This document shows positions 16,848 to 23,731 of a stretch of DNA of 33,569 nt, piece after piece; the stretch's first letter is position 1, and the number at the start of each line of letters is the position of its first letter. Source of the stretch: an uncultured Bacteroidales bacterium (GTDB taxonomy: Bacteria; Bacteroidota; Bacteroidia; Bacteroidales; UBA4417); NCBI GenBank assembly GCA_937965665.1, contig CALCJE010000211.1, forward strand, positions 1 through 33,569, in the 5' to 3' direction. Position numbers and translations under genes: made by a program. Below the pieces are notes generated by a model. The model worked only from the letters and a program-made list of their open reading frames with translations. It had not been told where the DNA came from and did not search any database.

Positions 16848-17294
16848 TTTCCAACTTCAGGAAGGCATCAACTCATCCAGCAATCAATGTAATAGCTGTC
16901 GAATCAATTGGTTGCATCAGCCTTGAGTAAATTGAATAAGAAATTTATGCCGGACTGAATTTGTAATGAACCACTTTCTCTTTAAGCATATCGCAATCCG
17001 CAGTATTGCGATTACCCTGAAATTAACAAGAAAAACATACAGATAACGCTTTGAAAACACTAAAATAAAGCGTATATTTAATGTCCTCTAAACAAGCTCC
17101 GGAGAATAAATAATACAGCTTAGCATTCCATTCCACCCGATCAGAATTTCAAGGAAATTATATTTATTTCGTCTACAATCCAGTTGGAAAGCCTAACTCG
17201 ACAAACGGGCTAAAACGCTGACTTTTCCATTACCCAGCATTAACGTGGAAAACCTGCCAGGCAAAACGAAAGTCAAAAGTACTGGTAACAATCA
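16848..17294. other. 447-nt intergenic region with small hairpins
   Basis: No gene-like frame is seen on either strand. Two inverted repeats are present: ATCGCAAT (16990-16997) / ATTGCGAT (17005-17012) with a 7-nt loop, and ACGCTTT (17046-17052) / AAAGCGT (17067-17073). Neither has a T-tract, so they are not clear terminators. The region probably carries the promoter of the DUF2252 gene, but I find no full consensus. Confidence 0.4.
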
Positions 17295-18722
17295 ATGATA
17301 ATATTTCAGAGCATGGAAATGACCGATACACAAATATTGTCGCACTTCAAGTCCACCCCAACTTCCATTGAAGAAAGGATGGCCGCGGGGAAAGCCCTGA
17401 GAACAGAATTTCCGCGCATTGAGCAAGGGGAGTACGTCCCTGCAGCCAATCGGGCCGACCCGGTATCAGTACTTGAGGAACAGGGCAAAACCAGGCTCGA
17501 AGAGCTTATACCAATTCGTTATGCGCGAATGCTTACTTCGCCTTTTGCTTTTCTGAGGGGAAGTGCAGCCATTATGGCAGCCGACCTGGCAGCAGGTCCC
17601 AGGCCAACCGGTATACAGGTGCAGGCTTGCGGCGACATGCATGTTGCCAATTTCGGCGTGTTTGCTTCGGCCGAACGCAACCTGGTATTTGGGATCAATG
17701 ATTTTGACGAAACCCTTCCAGGCCCATGGGAATGGGATATGAAAAGGCTCACAGCCAGCATTGTAGCTTCGGGGCGTTTCCTGGGAGCCAGTAAGCGATT
17801 ATGCAAAGAAGGAGTAATGGCCGCAGTAAAATCCTATCGAAACCGGATGCATGAATATGCCGGCATGGGGTACCTCAATTTATGGTACGCTACCATCAAA
17901 GAAGCTGATATTTTAAAAGCGGTCAGCGGTTCAGCACAAAAAGGAGCAATAAGATTGATGGGAAAAGCTCGTGAACGCACACACATGCAGGTGCTTGGCA
18001 AATTAACCGACCTGGTAGACGCACAGTACCGGCTCCGTGAGAATGCTCCTTTTATAGTGAGGGAAAAACGTACAAATGACGGAAGACCAATTGAAGAAGC
18101 ACTGGGATTGTTTTTAGAATCTTATTTTCAATCACTCGCTGATGAGCGGAAGACGCTGTTAAAAAATTACCGGATCACGGATGTGGTGCGAAAAGTGGTA
18201 GGCGTTGGAAGCGTTGGCACACGCTGTTGGGTAGTTTTCCTCACCGGGAACCATGCCGACGATCCTCTATTTCTCCAGATTAAGGAAGCGCAGCCTTCGG
18301 TACTTGAGCCATACGTTTCAAAATCAATATATTCGAACCAGGGTCAGCGTGTAGTAATCGGGCAACGTTTGCTGCAAGCCGCGCCCGATATTTTCCTCGG
18401 CTGGTTCAGGCTGGGAGGTATGGATTTTTATGTCAGGCAGCTGAGAGATATGAAAGGAGGTGTTGAATTTGATCCTAAAAAAGTAAAAATTGAAAACCTG
18501 GATCAGTACAGTTCACTCTGTGGATGGGCACTTGCACTGGCCCATGCCAAATCGGGCGATGCAGCCATGATAGCCGGCTACTGCGGCAATAGCGACGAAC
18601 TGGACCAGGCCATGGTAAATTTTGCATTTGCGTATGCCGACCAAACCGAACGCGATTTTAAAGCACTGGCGGCAGCAGCCAGGCAGGGAAGAATTAAAGT
18701 AGCCGAAGCTGCCGACGGATAA
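17295..18722 (+). CDS. DUF2252 family protein
   Basis: The 475-residue protein is full length for DUF2252. The start could be ATG 17295, 17313 or 17319; nothing in the sequence decides. Hallmarks are ACGDMHVANFGVF (about 111-123) and FGINDFDETLPGPWEWDMKR (about 132-151). These G-D-x-H-x-x-N and D-F-D elements resemble the catalytic loop and metal-binding motif of the aminoglycoside-phosphotransferase/protein-kinase-like fold, so a phosphotransferase activity is plausible but unproven. There is no signal peptide or membrane helix. It follows the outer-membrane protein gene after a 447-nt gap, so a shared operon is doubtful. Family assignment is secure; role unknown. Confidence 0.9.
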   Translation: MIIFQSMEMTDTQILSHFKSTPTSIEERMAAGKALRTEFPRIEQGEYVPAANRADPVSVLEEQGKTRLEELIPIRYARMLTSPFAFLRGSAAIMAADLAAGPRPTGIQVQACGDMHVANFGVFASAERNLVFGINDFDETLPGPWEWDMKRLTASIVASGRFLGASKRLCKEGVMAAVKSYRNRMHEYAGMGYLNLWYATIKEADILKAVSGSAQKGAIRLMGKARERTHMQVLGKLTDLVDAQYRLRENAPFIVREKRTNDGRPIEEALGLFLESYFQSLADERKTLLKNYRITDVVRKVVGVGSVGTRCWVVFLTGNHADDPLFLQIKEAQPSVLEPYVSKSIYSNQGQRVVIGQRLLQAAPDIFLGWFRLGGMDFYVRQLRDMKGGVEFDPKKVKIENLDQYSSLCGWALALAHAKSGDAAMIAGYCGNSDELDQAMVNFAFAYADQTERDFKALAAAARQGRIKVAEAADG

Positions 18723-19037
18723 TTTTCTAAGTCTATGCACTTACGCAGAGGATATTTCATGCGGAATTATGATCCGGCAAGTAAAAATTCAATTTCAATT
18801 TAAGCTGGAGTCTGAAAAAACATTTAAGCAAAGACCATGATGGTGTTTATTTCAGTGTTATAAAATGCCTGTATCCCAATAATAGAACTTAAGTTCTAGT
18901 TATTGATGCCATTAATAATTGAAATCCAATGGCATAATTAGCTAATTTTATTTGATCTATGAAATTTGCTTAACAACATATAATCCAAAGTCTGACTTTA
19001 CTTAAAATCAAAGATCTGAGAAGAAAATAACCTGGGA
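18723..19037. other. Intergenic region with a 16-bp perfect palindrome
   Basis: No gene-like frame is found. TAGAACTTAAGTTCTA at 18883-18898 is a perfect palindrome, and flanking AATAA / TTATT extend the symmetry after a one-base bulge. It may be an operator-like site or simply a cruciform-prone AT sequence. Confidence 0.4.
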
Positions 19038-19217
19038 ATGCAATCGACCGAAATTATAGCGGCACAACTATTCAAACCCGGCAACTACAACCTATATTAC
19101 GACTTTGGGCATGATGGCGCAATTCGTTTTGGAGAAATTGATAAAATCGCCCTTAAAGGCAAAAAAGAGCAAAAAAAGATTAGAAAAAAATCAACCCGGC
19201 ATATTTCCGGTTATTAA
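19038..19217 (+). CDS. Possible small protein or gene remnant, unknown
   Basis: A 59-codon frame reads MQSTEIIAAQLFKPGNYNLY, then YDFGHDGAIRFGEIDKIALK and a lysine/arginine-rich tail. Its amino-acid mix looks more protein-like than the overlapping 70-codon frame at 19105-19317. It has no signal peptide, no recognised domain and no clear promoter. It could be a genuine small basic protein or the fragment of a larger lost gene. Confidence 0.25.
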   Translation: MQSTEIIAAQLFKPGNYNLYYDFGHDGAIRFGEIDKIALKGKKEQKKIRKKSTRHISGY

Positions 19218-19388
19218 CCTTGCCAATTTGGGAGCAGAAGTTGATACCCGCCTTGCAAATTGTAGTGTACTACCAAATTCTTTAACCAAATTGAAATGTA
19301 ACTGTCGAAATAAATAAGTATACGGTTTTCCTGAAAAAGAATTCAACTCAGGATCTCTTAACCACTAACAAATAGTTTCAACTTTTAT

Positions 19389-20105
19389 ATGAAGAACCTC
19401 GCTAAAACTATCCTACTGGCTCTTTTGCTGCTTATATCACCTATGATTAAAGCACAGGTATTAATCTCGTTGCTTTTTGGTGAAGCGCTCAATACACCGC
19501 GCATTGAATTTGGCATGGTGGGTGGATTGAACCGTTCGTACCTGGCCGACCTGTCGGGGTCCAAAGGGCTTAACCATTTTAACCTGGGATTCTATTTTCA
19601 TGTGAATATTAAAAACAATTCATTTATCAGTACCGGGGTATTGGTGAAATCGAATGTTGGAGCCACCGGATTGCCTGTTTATTCAATTGGCAACCCCGAT
19701 TTCGATACCATTTATAAAGGTGGAACCTTAACAAAAAAAATCAGTTGCTTCTATGTTCCTATCCTTTACCATCACAGATTTAATAACAGGTGGTACCTGG
19801 AAGCCGGGCCCCAGGCTGGTCTTCGGACAAAAGCCACTGATATTTTCGAAACATCGACCACGGATGGCGACCTCAGCTACACTACAGATGTAAAAGACGA
19901 ATACACCAGGCTCGATTTTGGACTGACTGGCGGGGCCGGATATAAATTTAAGAAGGAACTAAAAAGTATGGCAGTAGGAATAAGTTACTACTATGGGCTG
20001 GTGAATGTGAGCAAAATTCCTGATGTCGCCATGCACAACTCTTCCCTAAATTTCTACATGAAAATACCCATCGGCCTGGGAGCTAAACCCACCGAACAGA
20101 AATAG
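19389..20105 (+). CDS. Exported outer-membrane beta-barrel protein (porin-like OMP_b-brl type)
   Basis: The 238-residue product has a clear signal peptide (MKNLAKTILLALLLLISPMIKAQ). The mature part has a barrel pattern: FGMVGGLNRSYL, LGFYFHVNIKNNSFISTG, FYVPILYHHRFNNRWYLEAG, then LDFGLTGGAGYKF and a final amphipathic strand. The repeated GG-x-N and strand/turn organisation resembles the PF13568-type outer-membrane barrels abundant in Bacteroidota (PorT-like group), but nothing marks it as PorT itself. It opens a plus-strand run of exported proteins to 23579. A weak hairpin follows its stop codon. Function is unknown. Confidence 0.75.
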   Translation: MKNLAKTILLALLLLISPMIKAQVLISLLFGEALNTPRIEFGMVGGLNRSYLADLSGSKGLNHFNLGFYFHVNIKNNSFISTGVLVKSNVGATGLPVYSIGNPDFDTIYKGGTLTKKISCFYVPILYHHRFNNRWYLEAGPQAGLRTKATDIFETSTTDGDLSYTTDVKDEYTRLDFGLTGGAGYKFKKELKSMAVGISYYYGLVNVSKIPDVAMHNSSLNFYMKIPIGLGAKPTEQK

Positions 20106-20106
20106 C

Positions 20107-20130
20107 CTGGGCTTACTTTTTATAGCCCGG
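20107..20130 (+). terminator. Weak hairpin after the beta-barrel gene
   Basis: CTGGGCT (20107-20113) pairs with AGCCCGG (20124-20130), with one G-U pair and a 10-nt loop, two bases after the stop codon. No T-tract follows (TTAAAAAGG), so it would be a weak terminator or an mRNA 3'-end stabiliser. Confidence 0.3.
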
Positions 20131-20189
20131 TTAAAAAGGAACGATAAACAACCAGATAATCATTTTTTTAACTCAAAAACTCCAAATTC

Positions 20190-20657
20190 ATGAAAAAGTA
20201 CATTTTTATTGCAGCAGCCCTATTTATTGCATCGTTTAGCTATTCACAATCCAATAAGGAAGAAATTGACCTGATGCAGGCAGCTTTTGGAATGGATAAA
20301 AAGGCAGTTGTTGCTGACTTTGTACACCCTTCGGAAGCCCAAAAGGCAGCATTCTGGAAACTTTATGATGAGTATGAAGCAAAAAGAAAAGACCTGGGTA
20401 AACAAAGAATTGAACTGTTAAGTGAATATGCAGAACAGTACCAGAAGATGACAAGTGAGCAGGCCGATGCATGGACTAAAAAAGTGATTTCGCTTCAGAA
20501 AAAAACCGATGATCTTGTTTCGACCTATTACGGGAAAGTAAAAGGTGTAACTGATGGAGTGGTTGCAACACAATTTTACCAGATTGAAGTTTACATTCTT
20601 ACAGCAGTGCGCTCCGAAATACTTGAAGCGGTTCCCTTTCTTCCCAAAAAAAAATAA
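20190..20657 (+). CDS. Small exported alpha-helical protein, unknown function
   Basis: The 155-residue product has a signal peptide (MKKYIFIAAALFIASFSYSQ) and a mature part that is nearly all helical and highly charged. Examples are AFWKLYDEYEAKRKDLGKQR and a Gln/Lys-rich EYAEQYQKMTSEQADAW segment. The pattern, long amphipathic helices around a conserved-looking F-W-x-x-Y-x-x-Y, is reminiscent of periplasmic Spy/CpxP-like (LTxxQ) proteins, but the LTxxQ signature is not present. It is probably periplasmic. It sits 84 nt after the barrel gene and may be co-transcribed. No firm family. Confidence 0.7.
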   Translation: MKKYIFIAAALFIASFSYSQSNKEEIDLMQAAFGMDKKAVVADFVHPSEAQKAAFWKLYDEYEAKRKDLGKQRIELLSEYAEQYQKMTSEQADAWTKKVISLQKKTDDLVSTYYGKVKGVTDGVVATQFYQIEVYILTAVRSEILEAVPFLPKKK

Positions 20658-20934
20658 AATGATTGGGTAAACAGGACTTGTTACATTGCGCCATACCACG
20701 TTATACCACCTTATGGCAGTTTGGATTGGGCGGTGTACTTTGTTTCGATTTCAACAGAATGTAGATTCTCAAAAATGAAGGCACAAAGCCTGGGGTGTTC
20801 CATCATTTTAACCTGTACACGAAATTTGATTTTATACTGAATGAGTTGCTAACAGTGAATTGATTAGAGTTTAATTTTTCAATCCGGAACCAGTTTAGAA
20901 AAATCTCAATAATCTGTAACTAATACAACGAATC

Positions 20935-21666
20935 ATGAAAACAAACAGATTGTTAATACTGTGCAATTCAATTGTAATTACAGTATTTTTAATTCTTTTC
21001 TCAAACCATTGCATTTCGCAGGTTACCCAAACGGCTGATACCTTAAAGGCTGCAGTACCGGATACTTTGAAAACGACAAAAGAAGCTGCCCCCAAACCTG
21101 AAGCCCAGAACACCAATGGTGAAGCTAAAAAAGACAAGAAAGGGAAAAAGAATGAGATCATATTGTATGCCGGAACCAATTTTACCGAGCTGGGCAGTTC
21201 AGGTGCATATGAATCGAACGCGGAACCAGGCCTTCAGCTAGGAGCTTATTACAAGCAAGGCAGGCTGTTCTACTGGCAGGCAGGTTTTAGGTATGCAAAT
21301 GCACAAATCGGGTATAAACCGGGCAACAGCCCTGCAGGAACTGAATTTGAAATTCTTTCGGTCAGCGAGGTGGATATACCGTTAACCTTAGGCACTAACG
21401 TTACTTCATTTATGAACCGGTTACTCAGCGTACGGATTTTTGCTAGTGCCGTACCTTCGTTTACTGTGAAGGTAGCTGATAATTCCTTTGGGATAAAAAA
21501 GGAGAATGTAAACTCATTTATTTTATACGGGCAAGGAGGATTAGGCATAAATGTAGCCTTTATGATCATTGAAGCAGGCTACAACTATGGTTTTAACGAA
21601 TTGCTTGAAGGAAATACCGATTCAAAGCCAGGCCAGTTTTTTATTAACCTCGGCTTCAGGTTCTGA
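20935..21666 (+). CDS. Exported outer-membrane beta-barrel protein with a lysine-rich N-terminal linker
   Basis: The 243-residue product has a signal peptide (MKTNRLLILCNSIVITVFLI ... ISQ). A low-complexity Ala/Lys/Pro linker follows (about 30-72, ending GEAKKDKKGKKN), then a barrel of about 170 residues: IILYAGTNFTELGSSGAY, GAYYKQGRLFYWQAGFRYA and the C-terminal GQFFINLGFRF. The terminal Phe and alternating hydrophobic strand are typical of outer-membrane barrels inserted by BAM. The basic linker could contact LPS or peptidoglycan, which is inference. A 277-nt spacer without recognisable features precedes it, so it may have its own promoter. Function unknown. Confidence 0.75.
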   Translation: MKTNRLLILCNSIVITVFLILFSNHCISQVTQTADTLKAAVPDTLKTTKEAAPKPEAQNTNGEAKKDKKGKKNEIILYAGTNFTELGSSGAYESNAEPGLQLGAYYKQGRLFYWQAGFRYANAQIGYKPGNSPAGTEFEILSVSEVDIPLTLGTNVTSFMNRLLSVRIFASAVPSFTVKVADNSFGIKKENVNSFILYGQGGLGINVAFMIIEAGYNYGFNELLEGNTDSKPGQFFINLGFRF

Positions 21667-21758
21667 TCTTTTTCGCAAACAACATGTTCTGAATAAACAA
21701 ATCAGAAGACATTGCATTAATACATTGAATACGCAAATCGAATAAATACTTCCCTGAC

Positions 21759-22880
21759 ATGAAAAAAGCGCTGATAGTTCTTATCTTGATCCTGGCCGGC
21801 ATATCTGTTTCAAATGCCCAGGTTTATACTAATAAAGAAGTTGGCAAAAAAAACGAAGCCCTTATTGACAGTATAAAAGCTAAGCCTTATCCCTATGTTC
21901 TTCCTATTTGGGGAGCAAAAGCGGCTGCAAGAGGTTTTAATCTTCCATATTCCGCTGGAGTCAGCGTTAACTATATTCAGCAGGAATCGGCCCTGCTGAT
22001 AGATAACCTGTTTGTAGGTTTCAACAATGGCCCGATGTTCAACCTCGATGAAATAATCCGTTTCGATGATGCAACTTCCAGGGCAGGAGCTTTATCGATA
22101 AGACCGGATGTTTGGGTATTGCCGTTTTTAAACGTTTATGGCCTGTTTGGTAAAGCCAGATCATCAACCGAAATAAGCGCAGGTCTATACCTGCCCGACC
22201 CAAATGATAACTGGCAAAAAATTTTAAGCTTTTCGACCACTGCCAATTTTGATGCCGTAGTTACCGGATTTGGGATGACACCTACAATTGGAGTAGGCGG
22301 AGGCTGGCTGGCTCTGGACATGAACTGTGCATGGTCCGATGTAAGCGCACTCGACAAGCCTGTCTTCACATTCGTGTTTGGTCCCCGGGCAGGTAAAACT
22401 TTCAAATTTAAAAAGCCTGACCAAAACATGGCATTTTGGGTTGGTGGCTTCAGGGTTAAATTTTCGTCGGCCACAAATGGCTCATTAAACCTCAATGAAT
22501 TGTTTCCAGCAGAGGATATTCAGGCTAAAGTCGACCAGGGATTCGAAAAGGTGAATGAAAAATCAGCACAGGTCGATAGCTGGTGGGAAGGCCTGTCGCC
22601 TGTTGAACAAAAAAACCCGATCAACGTTGCAAAATATGAAACTGCCAACCGTACCCTGGATGCAGCCTCCAACCTTTTAACTTCGCTTGATGGGGCCCTG
22701 AATGATGACCAGACTGCCAGTATTCAGTATTCCCTCGAAAAAAACCTGAAGGATAAATGGAACTTTATAGTTGGATCCCAATACCAGATCAATAAACACT
22801 TCATGCTGAGGGCTGAAGTTGGGTTCCTGGCTTCAAGGACCCAGATTATGGGTAGCGTACAGTATCGGTTTGGATTATAG
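21759..22880 (+). CDS. Exported beta-barrel protein with a helical insertion, unknown function
   Basis: The 373-residue product has a signal peptide (MKKALIVLILILAGISVSNA). Residues about 60-245 are barrel-like: GVSVNYIQQESALLIDNLFV, VWVLPFLNVYGLFGKA, GMTPTIGVGGGWLALDMN. About 246-325 break this pattern with a charged helical stretch (FPAEDIQAKVDQGFEKVNEK; SSLEKNL-like end) before the final strands NFIVGSQYQINKHFMLRAEV and GSVQYRFGL. The barrel therefore seems to carry an ~80-residue helical domain between its last strands, possibly a periplasmic or surface cap. It is 92 nt after the previous barrel gene and 90 nt before a DUF4136-like lipoprotein. I do not recognise a named family. Confidence 0.75.
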   Translation: MKKALIVLILILAGISVSNAQVYTNKEVGKKNEALIDSIKAKPYPYVLPIWGAKAAARGFNLPYSAGVSVNYIQQESALLIDNLFVGFNNGPMFNLDEIIRFDDATSRAGALSIRPDVWVLPFLNVYGLFGKARSSTEISAGLYLPDPNDNWQKILSFSTTANFDAVVTGFGMTPTIGVGGGWLALDMNCAWSDVSALDKPVFTFVFGPRAGKTFKFKKPDQNMAFWVGGFRVKFSSATNGSLNLNELFPAEDIQAKVDQGFEKVNEKSAQVDSWWEGLSPVEQKNPINVAKYETANRTLDAASNLLTSLDGALNDDQTASIQYSLEKNLKDKWNFIVGSQYQINKHFMLRAEVGFLASRTQIMGSVQYRFGL

Positions 22881-22970
22881 GGTAACACGCTGGCATTAAT
22901 GATGATAAAAAGCAAAATTTAAAACTTAAGCAAAATCAATAATTAGTAACCATTTTAAAAACCAACAATT

Positions 22971-23579
22971 ATGAAAATCAAATTTCTAATTCCGCTGAGC
23001 TTAATCGGTTTAATGTTCAGCTGTTCTTCCTCAACCAAACTTGAGAAAAGCTGGGCCGATCCATCATTTAATTCATCCATGGCTCCGTTTACCAAGGTGT
23101 TGGTAATAGCACCCCTGCGCGATCAGAATTCGCAGCGCATTGCTGAGGATAAAATTGTAAAGGAACTGAAACAGGGTACGGTCGGAGTTCAATCGTATGG
23201 ATACCTTCAGCCAGCCGATACTACCATAGCCTCAGTAGAAGGCAGACTTAAAAAAGACGGGATTGATGGCGTTATAGTGATGAGACTTACCACTATTGAA
23301 AAGTCGGTATCCTACAACCAGGGAACCTATTATGGCGGATATTACGGATATCGCGGTTATGGTTACCATGGATATTATGGAGGCGGTTATGCACCGGGAT
23401 ATTATTCCGAAGACAAAACTTTTATGGTTGAAACCAACTTTTACAGCGTAAAAGATCGCAAATTGCTCTGGTCGGGAACAACTTCGACGCTCAATCCTAC
23501 CAGCCTCGACAATAGCCTTGATCAGATTATCTATACCATTCGTTACGAATTACAGAAAAAAGGAATAATCAAAAAATAG
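22971..23579 (+). CDS. DUF4136-like lipoprotein with a Gly/Tyr-rich insertion
   Basis: The 202-residue product has a short lipoprotein signal with Cys18 (LMFSC). The domain has S-W-x-D-P (KSWADPSFN), FTKVLVIAPLRDQNSQRIAE, then VIVMRLTTIEKSVSY and DRKLLWSGTTSTL near the end, matching DUF4136-type envelope lipoproteins. Residues about 117-146 form an almost pure Gly/Tyr stretch (YYGGYYGYRGYGYHGYYGGG) in the middle of the fold, probably a flexible loop. It is the last gene of the exported-protein run and is followed by a strong terminator. Function of the family is not established. Confidence 0.8.
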   Translation: MKIKFLIPLSLIGLMFSCSSSTKLEKSWADPSFNSSMAPFTKVLVIAPLRDQNSQRIAEDKIVKELKQGTVGVQSYGYLQPADTTIASVEGRLKKDGIDGVIVMRLTTIEKSVSYNQGTYYGGYYGYRGYGYHGYYGGGYAPGYYSEDKTFMVETNFYSVKDRKLLWSGTTSTLNPTSLDNSLDQIIYTIRYELQKKGIIKK

Positions 23580-23601
23580 GTTTTGATTGTACTTCACCAG
23601 G

Positions 23602-23647
23602 CGAGGCAATGTTCATCAATTGTATGAACATTGCCTCGTTTGCTTTT
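23602..23647 (+). terminator. Strong rho-independent terminator ending the exported-protein cluster
   Basis: A perfect 15-bp inverted repeat, CGAGGCAATGTTCAT (23602-23616) and its complement (23624-23638), with a 7-nt loop, is followed by TTTGCTTTT on the plus strand. It starts 23 nt after the DUF4136-like stop. The minus-strand side lacks a T-tract, so it mainly serves the plus-strand genes, between convergent transcripts. Confidence 0.85.
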
Positions 23648-23731
23648 GAGGGTTTCTGCTACCCGAATTGATAATTCTATGTTTACCGTTTGCCCTGCCA
23701 GATCGGCTACAGCCAGTGCAACAAATTTTGA

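Noticed and set aside
19105..19317. 70-codon frame on the plus strand
   Set aside because: Lysine-rich, no recognisable features; the overlapping 59-codon frame looks more protein-like, and both are weak.
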